Below, in pieces: positions 51,627 through 59,952 of a stretch of DNA of 64,000 nt. Origin of the DNA: Aldehydirespirator sp965261105. Its GTDB lineage: Bacteria; Actinomycetota; Acidimicrobiia; Acidimicrobiales; Aldehydirespiratoraceae. Position 1 is the first letter of the stretch. Each line of letters begins with the position of its first letter. The DNA lies in assembly GCA_965261105.1 (NCBI GenBank), contig CBDHCM010000006.1:1612001-1676000 (forward strand), in the 5' to 3' direction. Position numbers and translations under genes: made by a program. The notes below the pieces were generated by a model that saw only the letters and a program-made list of their open reading frames with translations, was not told the origin of the DNA and did no database searches.

Positions 51627-53095
51627 GTCCCTGTCTTGTTGTCAAGCCGCCTGGGGCAGGTTGTGAGGTTGTGGCGGTTGGTAGGGGGTTTGGGTTTTGA
51701 GCATGGCGAGGATGATGTTGCAGCGGCGTCGGGCGACGCAGACGACGGCGGCGTTGTGGCGTTTGCCTTGTGAGCGTTTGCGTTGGTAGTAGGCGCGTGC
51801 GTCGGGGTCGTGCTGGGTGGCGACGAAGGCGGCGGTGAACATGGCGTTTTTGAGGCGGTGGTTGCCGCCTCGGGGTTTGCGGGACTGGGCGCTGCGCCCG
51901 GATTGCCAGTCGACGGGGGCGAGCCCGGCGTAGGAGGCGAGGCGGCTGCCGTCGGCGAATCGGTGGGGGTCGCCGATCTCAGCGAGGGTCCGGGCTCCGG
52001 TTCTCGGGCCGAACCCGCACAGGCTGTTGAGGACTTTTCCCAGCGGGTGGCCCATGAACGCTGCTTCGATGGTTGTGGCGAGCTGGTCGCGGCGTTCGCA
52101 GATCCGGTCGAGGTCGGCGGCGAGCTCGGTGATGGTGTGGCCCCAGGTGGCCTCGGCTGTGACGGTGATGCTCTGCGCGTCGAGCGCGCCCCAGATGGCG
52201 TCGGTGAGCCGGTCCGCTGTGCGGGGCGAGCGTTTGGCGATGCGGGTGCGTATGCGGGCGCGTCCGGCGGAGCGGAGCGCTGTGGGGGTGCCCCAGCGGG
52301 CCAGGGCGTCGCGTGCGCCGCCGCTGGTGGCCAGCTTGTCGCCGAGGGCCCGCTCCAGAGCGGGCGACACCGTCAACAGGGCGTCTCTGAGCCGGTTGGC
52401 GGCCCTGGTGGCGTCCGCGGCGAGGTCGGCGTCTCTGCCGTTGAGGATCCGCAGCCTCACCAGCAGCTCGTCGCTGGGGGTCGTCCAGCTCAGGCGGTCG
52501 GCGTTGCGCCGGGCGTAGTCGGCGAGCACCGCGGCGTCTTTGGGGTCGGTCTTTGCCGCCCCGGCGTAAAGGTCCGCGGCGCGACGCATCGCCAGCCCCG
52601 TCACATAGGCCACAGGAACCTCTCGGCGAGCGGCCGCCTCCATCAGCAGCGACGCCGCCGAGCTGGTCGTGTCGATCACCAAAGCGACCGCGCCGTGCAC
52701 CGCCGCGTCGTCGATCAGGCGCCCGATCGCCGCCTCGTCGTTGCGCACGCTGCGCGCCAGCACCTCGGCGCCGGCCGATGTCACAACGCAGGCGTAGTGG
52801 TCGCCTTTGGCGATGTCGACGCCGACGAACACCTCGATGTCGACGCAGTCGGGTTCTTGCATGGCGGAACTCCTTGGGTCCGGGGGCATTCTCAGTCGGA
52901 TGCTCCCGGTGCCTGCGCCTCAACCACTTTACGTCCAGCCCCGAGGGCATGTCCCTGTCAGAGGTCCCAGGCACCCGACCGCGGCGGGCGGCAACACCCC
53001 CCGGGCCATCAATGTGACAGGGGGATACAGCCCTACCCGCCGCGGCGAGCAACCAGCCCCGACACTGCCACGCCAGAGCCGCTCAACAAGGTAAA
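51627..53095 (-). mobile_element. IS110-family insertion sequence inside the integrase
   Basis: About 1,469 bp interrupt the integrase between codons Gly-Met and Thr-Pro-His. GGGGGT occurs on both sides (51621-51626 and 53096-53101); removing the element and one GGGGGT rejoins the integrase frame. IS110 elements lack long inverted repeats, and none is seen here. The transposase gene is intact. Confidence 0.85.
51642..52862 (-). CDS. IS110-family transposase (DEDD)
   Basis: The 406-residue enzyme begins MQEPDCVDIEVFVGVDIAKG, with the first Asp of the RuvC-like DEDD domain, and KTDPKDAAVLADYARRNADR, the conserved KTDxxDA block. The C-terminal Tnp_IS116/IS110/IS902 region contains GFGPRTGARTLAEIGDPHRF and ASYAGLAPVDWQSGRSAQSR, with the nucleophilic Ser nearby. 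ATG 52862 has AAGGAG eight bases upstream and is preferred over 52889. Recent work shows that IS110 elements use a bridge RNA encoded in their flanks; about 230 bp of non-coding flank precede this gene. Confidence 0.93.
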   Translation of the reverse strand: MQEPDCVDIEVFVGVDIAKGDHYACVVTSAGAEVLARSVRNDEAAIGRLIDDAAVHGAVALVIDTTSSAASLLMEAAARREVPVAYVTGLAMRRAADLYAGAAKTDPKDAAVLADYARRNADRLSWTTPSDELLVRLRILNGRDADLAADATRAANRLRDALLTVSPALERALGDKLATSGGARDALARWGTPTALRSAGRARIRTRIAKRSPRTADRLTDAIWGALDAQSITVTAEATWGHTITELAADLDRICERRDQLATTIEAAFMGHPLGKVLNSLCGFGPRTGARTLAEIGDPHRFADGSRLASYAGLAPVDWQSGRSAQSRKPRGGNHRLKNAMFTAAFVATQHDPDARAYYQRKRSQGKRHNAAVVCVARRRCNIILAMLKTQTPYQPPQPHNLPQAA

Positions 53096-53775
53096 GGGGG
53101 TCATGCCCAAGTCGAGTTCGTGGCAGAGCTTGGAGAGGGCATCGGGAGTGATCTGCCCACCGCGTGCCGACGGGAACACCAGCGAGTCGGGAGTGCCGTC
53201 GCTATAGCGGCGTGCCTCGTCGAGCACAGCAAGCGCCTCTGGGCTAAGCGGCACCCGGAACTCGCGCCCGACGTTCGTTCGCTCGCCTGGGATCGTCCAG
53301 ATGTCGCCGTCGATCTCGTCCCAGCACATCCCGCGGGCCTCACCGGAGCGGGTCGCGGTCAGAGCCAACATTCGCATGGTGAGCTTCGTGGTCGGGTAGG
53401 CGGCTGAGTTGTCGGTGGCGGCGAGCGCGGTGGGCGCCTTGTCCGGCGGCAGTGCCGCCATGTGGCGGCGGGCGCGCCCGTTTCGGGGTAGCGCTGCCAG
53501 AAGCGCCTCCCCCGCGGGGTCGTCTGGCCGATGTCCGACAGCCATCGCCCATCTGAAGGCCAGGGAGCGCCGCTGGCGCACCTTCTTGGCCGTGTCGTGC
53601 GCCGTGGACCCCAGCGGAGTGATGCATGCCAGCACGTCGCCGGTGGTGATCTTGTCCACCGGGCGATGCATCAGGTTCGCGGCGTGGTTACGGGCTGAGG
53701 AGCGCCATATCTCAGCGGAGCGGGCCGCCCCATCTCTGCCGACGCCTGCGATGGCTGCCACCGCTCCAAGCGGAG

Positions 53776-54121
53776 CGGATGGCCGATCACCACTCAGGTC
53801 CTGGACGAGGGCAAGGGCGCGCCCGGCAGCCAGCGGGTCACGTCCAAGCACGGCACCCGCCGCTACCATGTATCGGCCAAACTCGACGCCACCGAAGCCC
53901 ACCGGATCAAAGCCATCGCCGTCGAGCGGAACCAGACCCTCGACCAAGTGATCCGCGACCTACTTGAGGACGGTCTGCGCCACCGAGCCGGGCGGTCAGC
54001 GGGCATCACCGACGAGCAACGGGCCGCCCTCCGCGAGCTGAGCAAGCCCGGCAACGAACCTCAGCGGCCACCCGAGCGGATGCGGCCCGTGATCCCCGGA
54101 GGCGATCGCTTCGAGCGGTAG
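53776..54121 (+). pseudogene. Ribbon-helix-helix (CopG-like) gene without a start
   Basis: A plus-strand frame with no start codon reads KHGTRRYHVSAKLDATEAHR, IKAIAVERNQTLDQVIRDLL, then DEQRAALRELSKPG and ends FER before TAG 54119-54121. The middle resembles ribbon-helix-helix antitoxins. It is truncated at the left where integrase sequence begins, so a deletion probably joined the two. The TAG is part of the 8-bp duplication made by the IS1595 transposon. Confidence 0.65.
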
Positions 54122-54154
54122 TTTGGGTGATTATCTATTTGTCTCAGGGTGCTG

Positions 54155-54307
54155 CTATGCTGGAGGCATGACAGCGTCGACATTGACACCTGCCATCCGC
54201 TCCAGTTCGGCGGCGGCTTCGGAGCCGAACAGCATCTCGATCACTTCGTGGTCAGAGCGCTCGACCGCATCGGGCGGCAGGTGCCTGTCGGAAGGGGTGT
54301 GAGCCAT
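54155..54307 (-). CDS. Small ORF at the left end of the transposon
   Basis: The 50-residue frame begins MAHTPSDRHLPPDAVERSDH and continues EVIEMLFGSEAAAELERMAG, ending VMPPA. Its ATG overlaps the transposase ATG on the other strand. It has protein-like composition and a possible helix, but nothing similar is recognised, and it could be the antisense of leader DNA. Confidence 0.3.
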   Translation of the reverse strand: MAHTPSDRHLPPDAVERSDHEVIEMLFGSEAAAELERMAGVNVDAVMPPA

Positions 54308-55208
54308 GCCTAGGAGCCTCCTGGACCTGATCGACACCTACAACTGCGACGAAGCCTGCCGCGAACTGCTGTGCGATCTGCGCTGGCCCCACGGTATCGC
54401 CTGCGTGCGCTGCGGGTCAACCTCCGTCTCCGACCTGCGCACCCGCACCGTGTTCGACTGCAACGACTGCCGCCACCAGTTCAGCGTCACCGCGGGCACG
54501 ATCATGCACGACACGCACCTGCCGCTGCGCAAGTGGTTCGTCGCGATCTATCTCATGTGCGAGTCCAAGAAGGGCGTCTCTGCGAAGCAGTTGGAGAGAG
54601 TGCTCGACGTGGCGTATCAGACGGCGTGGTATCTGAGCCACCGCATCCGCAAGGCCATGGCCGACAACCCGCTGGAGGGCCCGACCCTCGTCGGGGTGGT
54701 GGAGGTGGACGAGACGCTGGTCGGCGGCAAGGCCAAAGGCAAGGGCATGGGCTACCGCGGCAACAAGTTCTGGGTCGCCGGAGCCATCCAACGCGACGGC
54801 CAGGTCCGCCTCGAACAGGTGCCCAACGTTAGAAAGCACACGCTCGCCGAGTTCATCGGCCGCAACATCTCCCCAGAAGCGGAGGCGGTCTACACCGACG
54901 AACTGGCCTCCTACATCGGCACCTCGGACCGGTGGCCGCACGAGACGGTCAACCACGGCTGCGAGCAGTGGGTCGTCGGAGACGTGCACACCAACACCAT
55001 CGAGGGGGTCTGGTCGCTGTTCAAGCGCTCTTTGGTGGGGTCGTTCCCCAAGGTCAGCGTCAAGCACATCGACCGGTACGTGTCGGAGCTGGAGTGGCGG
55101 TTCAACAACCGCGACAACCCCCGCATCTTCGTTGACACGCTGCACCGGATCGCCACCACCGGTGCCATGCCCTACTCGGAGCTGATCGCAGATACCGAGG
55201 CCGCGTGA
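54306..55208 (+). CDS. IS1595-family (ISXO2-like) transposase
   Basis: The 300-residue transposase has an N-terminal zinc ribbon (IACVRCGSTSVSDL and FDCNDCRHQFSVTAGTIMHD), the LPLRKWFVAIYLMCESKKGV linker, and a DDE-type nuclease: VVEVDETLVGGKAKGKG (Asp), AVYTDELASY (Asp) and HTNTIEGVWSLFKRSLVGSF, where IS1595 enzymes carry the final Asn/Glu. It ends ELIADTEAA. All motifs are present, so the element is probably autonomous. The stop overlaps the next gene (TGATG). Confidence 0.95.
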   Translation: MPRSLLDLIDTYNCDEACRELLCDLRWPHGIACVRCGSTSVSDLRTRTVFDCNDCRHQFSVTAGTIMHDTHLPLRKWFVAIYLMCESKKGVSAKQLERVLDVAYQTAWYLSHRIRKAMADNPLEGPTLVGVVEVDETLVGGKAKGKGMGYRGNKFWVAGAIQRDGQVRLEQVPNVRKHTLAEFIGRNISPEAEAVYTDELASYIGTSDRWPHETVNHGCEQWVVGDVHTNTIEGVWSLFKRSLVGSFPKVSVKHIDRYVSELEWRFNNRDNPRIFVDTLHRIATTGAMPYSELIADTEAA

Positions 55209-55654
55209 TGTCTAGGGGCACGACTATGCTGGTGGCGCTGGTGTGCGCCACCGCGATAGCGGTCGCAGTCATCGTCACACAAGACACCGCCACCCCCGCT
55301 GCCGCCGAGTCCGCACCGGTCCCGACGACCGTGCCAACGCTGACGACACTGCCTCTTGTGGCGATTCCCGACGACCCCGCAACCACCCATTGCGAGACGC
55401 TGCCGGCTACAGCTGACCGCGCCAGCGCCCGCGGTGATGCCTACGAGGCCGCCGCGGAGGCGGGCGCTGCGCCGCGTGACCTCTATGACATGACAGTTCG
55501 CCATCATGCCATGGGGCTCCTCGACCTCGACGCCGTGATGTCCGAATGCGGCCCAGATGTCGTAGAGGTGGCACGCGCGGTGCGGCAACTAGCGCAGGAT
55601 GTGTTCGCAGAAGTCCGCGCGGTCTGTGTCGAAGCTGGACACGACTTCTGCTGA
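55208..55654 (+). CDS. Passenger gene 1: secreted or membrane-anchored small protein
   Basis: The 148-residue product begins MSRGTTMLVALVCATAIAVA, a signal peptide or membrane anchor. A Thr/Pro-rich linker (APVPTTVPTLTTLP) follows, then a small domain with three Cys: DDPATTHCETLP, LDAVMSECGPDVVEVARAVR and EVRAVCVEAGHDFC. I do not recognise it. The ATG overlaps the transposase stop, so it is co-transcribed with the transposase. Its place inside the transposon makes it mobile cargo. Confidence 0.65.
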   Translation: MSRGTTMLVALVCATAIAVAVIVTQDTATPAAAESAPVPTTVPTLTTLPLVAIPDDPATTHCETLPATADRASARGDAYEAAAEAGAAPRDLYDMTVRHHAMGLLDLDAVMSECGPDVVEVARAVRQLAQDVFAEVRAVCVEAGHDFC

Positions 55655-55668
55655 CTGCCGCGAATCGC

Positions 55669-56184
55669 CTAGCGGCTAGAGATGGCGGCGCGGGCGGCTT
55701 TGATGTCGCCGACGGAGGCGTGGGCGGCGAGTTCGGACAGCAGGTGCCAGCGCTCGCCCCGTTCCATGACATCGGAGAGGTCGTGGCTGGGGAGTTCGAT
55801 GTCGAACGGCTGGAGCTTCGCTGCGAGTTCGATGTAGTGGCTGTCGGATACCAGTCCCGTATTGGCCTGGTCGAATCGCGAGAGCATGTAGGTTTGCAGG
55901 GCGTCGCGGGCAGCGGTGATGTCGCTGTAGAGGGCTTTGAACCTGTTGCGGGGCCGATGCGGGAACGTGACATACCAACTCCACAGGAAGATGGCTGCGA
56001 GGGCGGTGCTGACGAACAGGACGAAGGTGTACACGGGTGGGCCGGGGTCGATGTTCATGATGGTGCTGTCGTCGTCTTGTGCCCAGCCCACGACGGTGGC
56101 AATATCGCCGGCGAGGCCGAGGATTCCCAGCCCGAGGCTGATGGGGTGGCCGAGCCAAGCGGCCAGTCGTGAGCGTATGCGCAT
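55669..56184 (-). CDS. Passenger gene 2: two-helix membrane protein
   Basis: The 171-residue product has two hydrophobic helices (LGHPISLGLGILGLAGDIAT and VYTFVLFVSTALAAIFLWSW, about residues 12-32 and 50-70). A cytoplasmic helical domain follows, with ALYSDITAARDALQTYMLSR and LSDVMERGERWHLLSELAAH. It faces passenger gene 1 with 14 bp between the stops. No family was recognised. The start at 56184 lies 27 bp inside the right inverted repeat, so its promoter may be in the transposon end. Confidence 0.65.
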   Translation of the reverse strand: MRIRSRLAAWLGHPISLGLGILGLAGDIATVVGWAQDDDSTIMNIDPGPPVYTFVLFVSTALAAIFLWSWYVTFPHRPRNRFKALYSDITAARDALQTYMLSRFDQANTGLVSDSHYIELAAKLQPFDIELPSHDLSDVMERGERWHLLSELAAHASVGDIKAARAAISSR

Positions 56185-56247
56185 CCGGCCACGCTACGAC
56201 CCCCTCCGTCCTGAATCAAATAGATAATCACCGTAGTTTGTCCAGCC

Positions 56248-56493
56248 ATGAGCACCGACGAACAGTTCCGAGACGAGCATGGCCTGGACCCGACCCTGGG
56301 CGAGCCGGTGGCGAAGTAGGACCTCGTCGTAAGACTCCCCGACGACACCGCTGTGTGTATCGAGTTCTTTCACTCCGGAGCATCCTCGGGTTCGGTGCCC
56401 GAGATCGCGCGCGTGAGCCCGGAAGGCGTGGTGCGGCTGGGTACGCCGTGTCCGCTTGACGAGATCGGCTACGACGTAGGCGAGCCGGAGTGA
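56248..56493 (+). pseudogene. Small gene with an internal amber codon
   Basis: From ATG 56248 the frame reads MSTDEQFRDEHGLDPTLGEP, then VAK and TAG at 56317-56319. It continues in the same frame DLVVRLPDDTAVCIEFFHSG, VSPEGVVRLGTPCPLDEIGY and ends EPE at TGA 56491. The part after TAG looks more like a protein than the part before. Either a nonsense mutation or stop-codon readthrough would explain it; the first is simpler. It starts 8 bp beyond the transposon duplication. Confidence 0.5.
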
Positions 56494-56610
56494 AGACCTC
56501 GGCTCCGACGTGGGCGGCGTAGATCCTGCGCGGTTGGACAGACTGTTGGACAAGTCGAAAGAGGATCGGCCCAGAAATAGCCTTTGACCTCTGCTTATGT
56601 CGGCATCGAC

Positions 56611-56686
56611 TGGCTCCGGGGGTGGGACTCGAACCCACAACCTAGCGGTTAACAGCCGCTCGCTCTGCCAGTTGAGCTACCCCGGA
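56611..56686 (-). tRNA. tRNA-Asn (GTT anticodon)
   Basis: The minus-strand cloverleaf has acceptor TCCGGGG/CCCCGGA, D-arm GCTCAACTGGCAGAGC, anticodon stem AGCGG/CCGCT with loop CTGTTAA (anticodon GTT), T-arm GTGGGTTCGAGTCCCAC, discriminator G and encoded CCA (56611-56613). Its first ten bases are also the last codons and stop of dnaG. Confidence 0.96.
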
Positions 56687-58497
56687 TCGACCTGTGAGGC
56701 TACCAGCGACCCGGATATGGCCCCCTCCGTGGTGAGTCCGTGCTCGATGAGCCAGGGAAGCAGGCCCGATAGCGCCTCCGTGCGAGTGGCCCGCTCGTCG
56801 AGCCGCTCCGATTGCGACTTGAGCCATGCGACGCTCAGGCTGCACTGCCGGCGCAGGGAGGGATCCTCAGAGGACACCGCAGTTCGGCGCAGGTCGTTCA
56901 TCGCTCGGCGGGCCGACAGGCGCGCCACACGAGCGAGCACATCGTTGACCGCCGCGGTGCCCGCGTCCACGGCCAGCCGATGCAGCAGCCTCGCGGCCTG
57001 CGGCGACACCCGGTCGGACGCGGCCACCACTCCCCCCTCGTCCATGAGCGCCTTGAAGGCCTCGCGGTGCACAGGATCTCCGAACAGGGTCGCGTGCAGG
57101 CTGTTCGTCACCTCCGCGCAACGATGGATCGCGAGCTGCAAGGCCTCGTCCTCGGGCGTGAGGCGGTCGACCGCGGCGGTCGCGTTGCCGCCGTCGTCAA
57201 GCTGGGGAGCCATGCTCGGACCCCCGGCCGCGAAGCGGCGGAGATGGTCGGGGTCGACACGGCATTGACCGGCGATCTTCATCACGTGCGGGTCGCGCAC
57301 CATCGGGTCGGGATGCTCGTTGACCACTGTGACCGCTCGCTCGGCGGACCGGGCACGGCTCTCGATGGTGGACAGGTCGGCGCCGGCCAGGGCCCGGTCC
57401 ACCCGGAACTGCAGCAACGGCACAGCCTTCTGCACTGCCCGATGGAGTGCGTCCGGGTCGCTGCGGGCCAGATCGCCGGGATCCCTGCCGGGGGGCAGGT
57501 CCGCAACCAGCACCTCCAATTCGAACTTGCGCTCCCACGCGTACACCCGGCCCGCGGCGGCGGCGCCCGCGGCATCGGCGTCGAAGGCCAACACGAGCCG
57601 GTCGGCCGAGAAGCGCTTCAACAGCCGCACATGCTCCTCGGTCAGGGCGGTGCCGCAGGTGGCCACGGCCAACTCGATCCCGGCCTCGGCGCAGCCGATC
57701 ACATCGGTGTAGCCCTCGCACACCACCGCCTGGCCCGCCTTGACGATCTGCTTGCGGTGCTCGTACAGCCCGTACAGGACTCTGCTCTTGTCGTAGGTCT
57801 TGGCGTCGGCGGAGGTGTTCAGGTACTTGGGGCCGTCGGCACCCGGCATCACCCGGCCACCGAAGCCGACTGCGTCGCCTCGCTCATCGGCGATGGGGAA
57901 CAGGACGCGGGCCCGGAAGAAGTCCTGCTGGCGCTCGCCGCGGTTCACGAACCCGAGGCCCGCATCGCGCAGATCCTCGTCGGAGAGACCGAGGTAGCGG
58001 GCCAGATGATCCCAGCCGTCGGGCGCCCATCCCAGCTTCCAGCGACGCACGAGGTCGCCGTCGTAGCCGCGCGACCTGAGGTAGTTGCGGGCCGGGCCGG
58101 CGTCGCGGCCGTCGAGAAGGCGCTGGTGGTAGAAGTCCCTGGTCTTCGCCACCGCCTCCAGCAGCCGCTTTTTCCTGCTGCGGACCGCGCCCTCGTCCCG
58201 GCTGTCGTAGTGCAGCTGAATCCCGGCTCGGCCGGCCAGCGTCTCGACTGCGCCTGCGAAGTCGAGCCCCTCGATCTCCTGCACGAAGGTGATCACGTCG
58301 CCGCTGCGCTGGCACCCGAAGCAGTAGTACACGCCCTTCTCGGGCGACACCGACATCGACGGGGTGCGCTCGCCGTGCAGCGGGCAGCGGGCCATCCACT
58401 GCCGTCCCGACCGCTTCACCTCGGTGTGCTCGCTGATGACGGCGATCATGTCGGTGGCGGCCCGGACCTTGGCTATGTCGTCGGCAACGATCCCCAT
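56677..58497 (-). CDS. dnaG: DNA primase
   Basis: The 606-residue enzyme makes RNA primers at the replication fork. The CHC2 zinc domain shows RCPLHGERTPSMSV and YYCFGCQRSGDVITF. The TOPRIM domain contains VVCEGYTDVIGCAEAGIELA (Glu) and LVLAFDADAAGAAAAGRVYA (DxD). A C-terminal helical DnaB-interaction domain follows. It ends SLVASQVDPG, and its TAG stop (56677-56679) lies inside tRNA-Asn, so one transcript must be cut within the overlap. The start is at 58497. Confidence 0.95.
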   Translation of the reverse strand: MGIVADDIAKVRAATDMIAVISEHTEVKRSGRQWMARCPLHGERTPSMSVSPEKGVYYCFGCQRSGDVITFVQEIEGLDFAGAVETLAGRAGIQLHYDSRDEGAVRSRKKRLLEAVAKTRDFYHQRLLDGRDAGPARNYLRSRGYDGDLVRRWKLGWAPDGWDHLARYLGLSDEDLRDAGLGFVNRGERQQDFFRARVLFPIADERGDAVGFGGRVMPGADGPKYLNTSADAKTYDKSRVLYGLYEHRKQIVKAGQAVVCEGYTDVIGCAEAGIELAVATCGTALTEEHVRLLKRFSADRLVLAFDADAAGAAAAGRVYAWERKFELEVLVADLPPGRDPGDLARSDPDALHRAVQKAVPLLQFRVDRALAGADLSTIESRARSAERAVTVVNEHPDPMVRDPHVMKIAGQCRVDPDHLRRFAAGGPSMAPQLDDGGNATAAVDRLTPEDEALQLAIHRCAEVTNSLHATLFGDPVHREAFKALMDEGGVVAASDRVSPQAARLLHRLAVDAGTAAVNDVLARVARLSARRAMNDLRRTAVSSEDPSLRRQCSLSVAWLKSQSERLDERATRTEALSGLLPWLIEHGLTTEGAISGSLVASQVDPG

Positions 58498-58573
58498 CGC
58501 GGCCGAACATACCAGCCCTGCGAGACGCCGATTCTGCGAGCCTCGATGCCGCCTCGCAGGGGCCGCACGCGAG

Positions 58574-59896
58574 TCAGGCCAGCCGGTCCGCCAAGTAGTC
58601 CGGCAGGCGGTCGATGGCGACGCGGTCCTGGGCCATGGTGTCGCGGTCTCGCACCGTCACCGCGTCGTCTTCGAGGGTGTCGAAGTCGACGGTCACGCAC
58701 AGCGGCGTGCCGATCTCGTCCTGGCGGCGATAGCGGCGCCCGATGGCCTGGGTCTCGTCGTAGTCGCAGCTCCAGCTGCCCTTGAGCAGGTCGAACACCC
58801 GGTTTGCCACCGGCACCAGGGTGTCCTTGCGCGACAGCGGCAATACGGCCACCTGGTAGGGCGCCAGCCGGTGGTCGATGCGCAGCACGGCGCGCTCCGC
58901 GTTGTTGACCTCCTCGGTGTCGTAGGCGGACATCAGGAAGGCCATGGCGGCGCGGGTCGCGCCCGCGGCCGGCTCGATCACGTGGGGCACGTAGTGCTCG
59001 CCGGTGGCCGGGTCGAAGAACTCGAGGCGCTCTCCGGAGTGCTCGGAGTGGCAGCGCAGGTCGTAGTCGCCCCGGTTGGCGATGCCCTCGAGCTCGTCCC
59101 AGCCCCACGGGAACAGGAACTCGACGTCGGCGGTGGCCGACGAGTAGTGGCTCAGCTCGTCGTCACCGTGGGCCCGCAGCCGCAGCATCTCCGGCCTGAT
59201 GCCCAGATCCAGGTACCACCCCAGGCGGGCCTCACACCAGTGCTCGAACCAGTCCGCAGCGGAGGCCGGGGGGACGAAGTACTCCATCTCCATCTGCTCG
59301 AACTCGCGGGTGCGGAACACGAAGTTGCCCGGCGTTATCTCGTTGCGGAACGATTTGCCGACCTGGGCGATGCCGAAGGGCGGGCTCTTGCGGCTGGCGC
59401 GCTGCACGTTGGCGAAGTTTATGAACATGCCTTGGGCGGTCTCGGGCCGAAGGTAGACCTGCGCCGCAGTGTCGGCCACCGGCCCGGCGTGGGTGGAGAA
59501 CATGAGGTTGAACTGGCGGGGCTCGGTGAGCCGGCCCCGCCCCCCGCAGTCCGGGCAGGTCTCGGGATCCTCCAGCTTGTCGGAGCGGTGGCGCGTCCCG
59601 CAGGCGCGGCAGTCCACCAGCGGATCGGTGAAGTTCTCGAGATGGCCCGAGGCCTCCCACACCGCCGGCGGCGACAGGATCGACGCGTCGAGGCCGACCA
59701 CGTCGTGGCGCAGTTGCACCATGGACCGCCACCACTGCTCCTTGACGTTGCGCAGCAGCAACACCCCGAGCGGCCCGTAATCGTACGCGGAGCGGAAGCC
59801 GCCGTAGATCTCCGCGGAGCGGAACGCGAAGCCGCGCCGCACGCAGAGGTTGACGATCTTGTCGAACAGATCGGGATCGGGCGACGGCTCGGCCAT
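58574..59896 (-). CDS. glyS: Glycyl-tRNA synthetase (dimeric alpha2 type)
   Basis: The 440-residue class II synthetase attaches glycine to tRNA-Gly. It begins MAEPSPDPDLFDKIVNLCVR. It has a zinc site in CRACGTRH and CPDCGG, YLRPETAQGMFINFANVQRA (a GlyRS signature), motif 2 IAQVGKSFRNEITPGNFVFR, and an anticodon-binding domain with APYQVAVLPLSRKDTLVPVA. ATG 59896 follows a piece of the dispersed repeat box (AAGAGGCCGAGCGGACAAG at 59910-59928). A longer frame to 60217 only overlaps recO antisense-like sequence. Confidence 0.95.
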   Translation of the reverse strand: MAEPSPDPDLFDKIVNLCVRRGFAFRSAEIYGGFRSAYDYGPLGVLLLRNVKEQWWRSMVQLRHDVVGLDASILSPPAVWEASGHLENFTDPLVDCRACGTRHRSDKLEDPETCPDCGGRGRLTEPRQFNLMFSTHAGPVADTAAQVYLRPETAQGMFINFANVQRASRKSPPFGIAQVGKSFRNEITPGNFVFRTREFEQMEMEYFVPPASAADWFEHWCEARLGWYLDLGIRPEMLRLRAHGDDELSHYSSATADVEFLFPWGWDELEGIANRGDYDLRCHSEHSGERLEFFDPATGEHYVPHVIEPAAGATRAAMAFLMSAYDTEEVNNAERAVLRIDHRLAPYQVAVLPLSRKDTLVPVANRVFDLLKGSWSCDYDETQAIGRRYRRQDEIGTPLCVTVDFDTLEDDAVTVRDRDTMAQDRVAIDRLPDYLADRLA

Positions 59897-59952
59897 GGCA
59901 GGCAAGGCTAAGAGGCCGAGCGGACAAGCCGCGCCTGACGAGGATTCAAGTG

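Larger units (their letters stand above)
51444..53775 (-). pseudogene. Tyrosine integrase interrupted by IS110 and truncated at its N-terminus
   Basis: The upstream piece (53775-53096) reads WRSSARNHAANLMHRPVDKI, RQRRSLAFRWAMAVGHRPDD, LTATRSGEARGMCWDEIDGD (catalytic Arg) and KLCHELDLGM. IS110 follows. The remainder (51626-51444) continues in frame with DTPHGLRSSFRDWCAESAVS (HxxR) and LAHVVKNTVEAAYRRSD, where the Tyr is the nucleophile, ending AWGRHIT. It is a P4-type phage or island integrase. The first 80-100 residues are missing; the junction is near 53775. It is the relic driver of this accessory region, close to tRNA-Asn. Confidence 0.85.
54126..56232 (+). mobile_element. IS1595-family transposon with passenger genes, complete
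   Basis: The 2,107-bp element has 22-bp inverted repeats, GGTGATTATCTATTTGTCTCAG at 54126-54147, in two pieces GGTGATTATC and TATTTGTCTCAG, matching the right end 56211-56232 at 20 of 22 positions. GTAGTTTG lies directly outside both ends (54118-54125 and 56233-56240), a perfect 8-bp target duplication, as expected for IS1595. It carries an intact transposase plus two or three small non-transposase genes. The clean duplication implies recent insertion. Confidence 0.95.

Noticed and set aside
54172..54300. 45-codon plus-strand frame beginning MTASTLTPAIRSS
   Set aside because: Ser/Thr-rich composition and overlap with a more protein-like minus-strand frame suggest it is a shadow.
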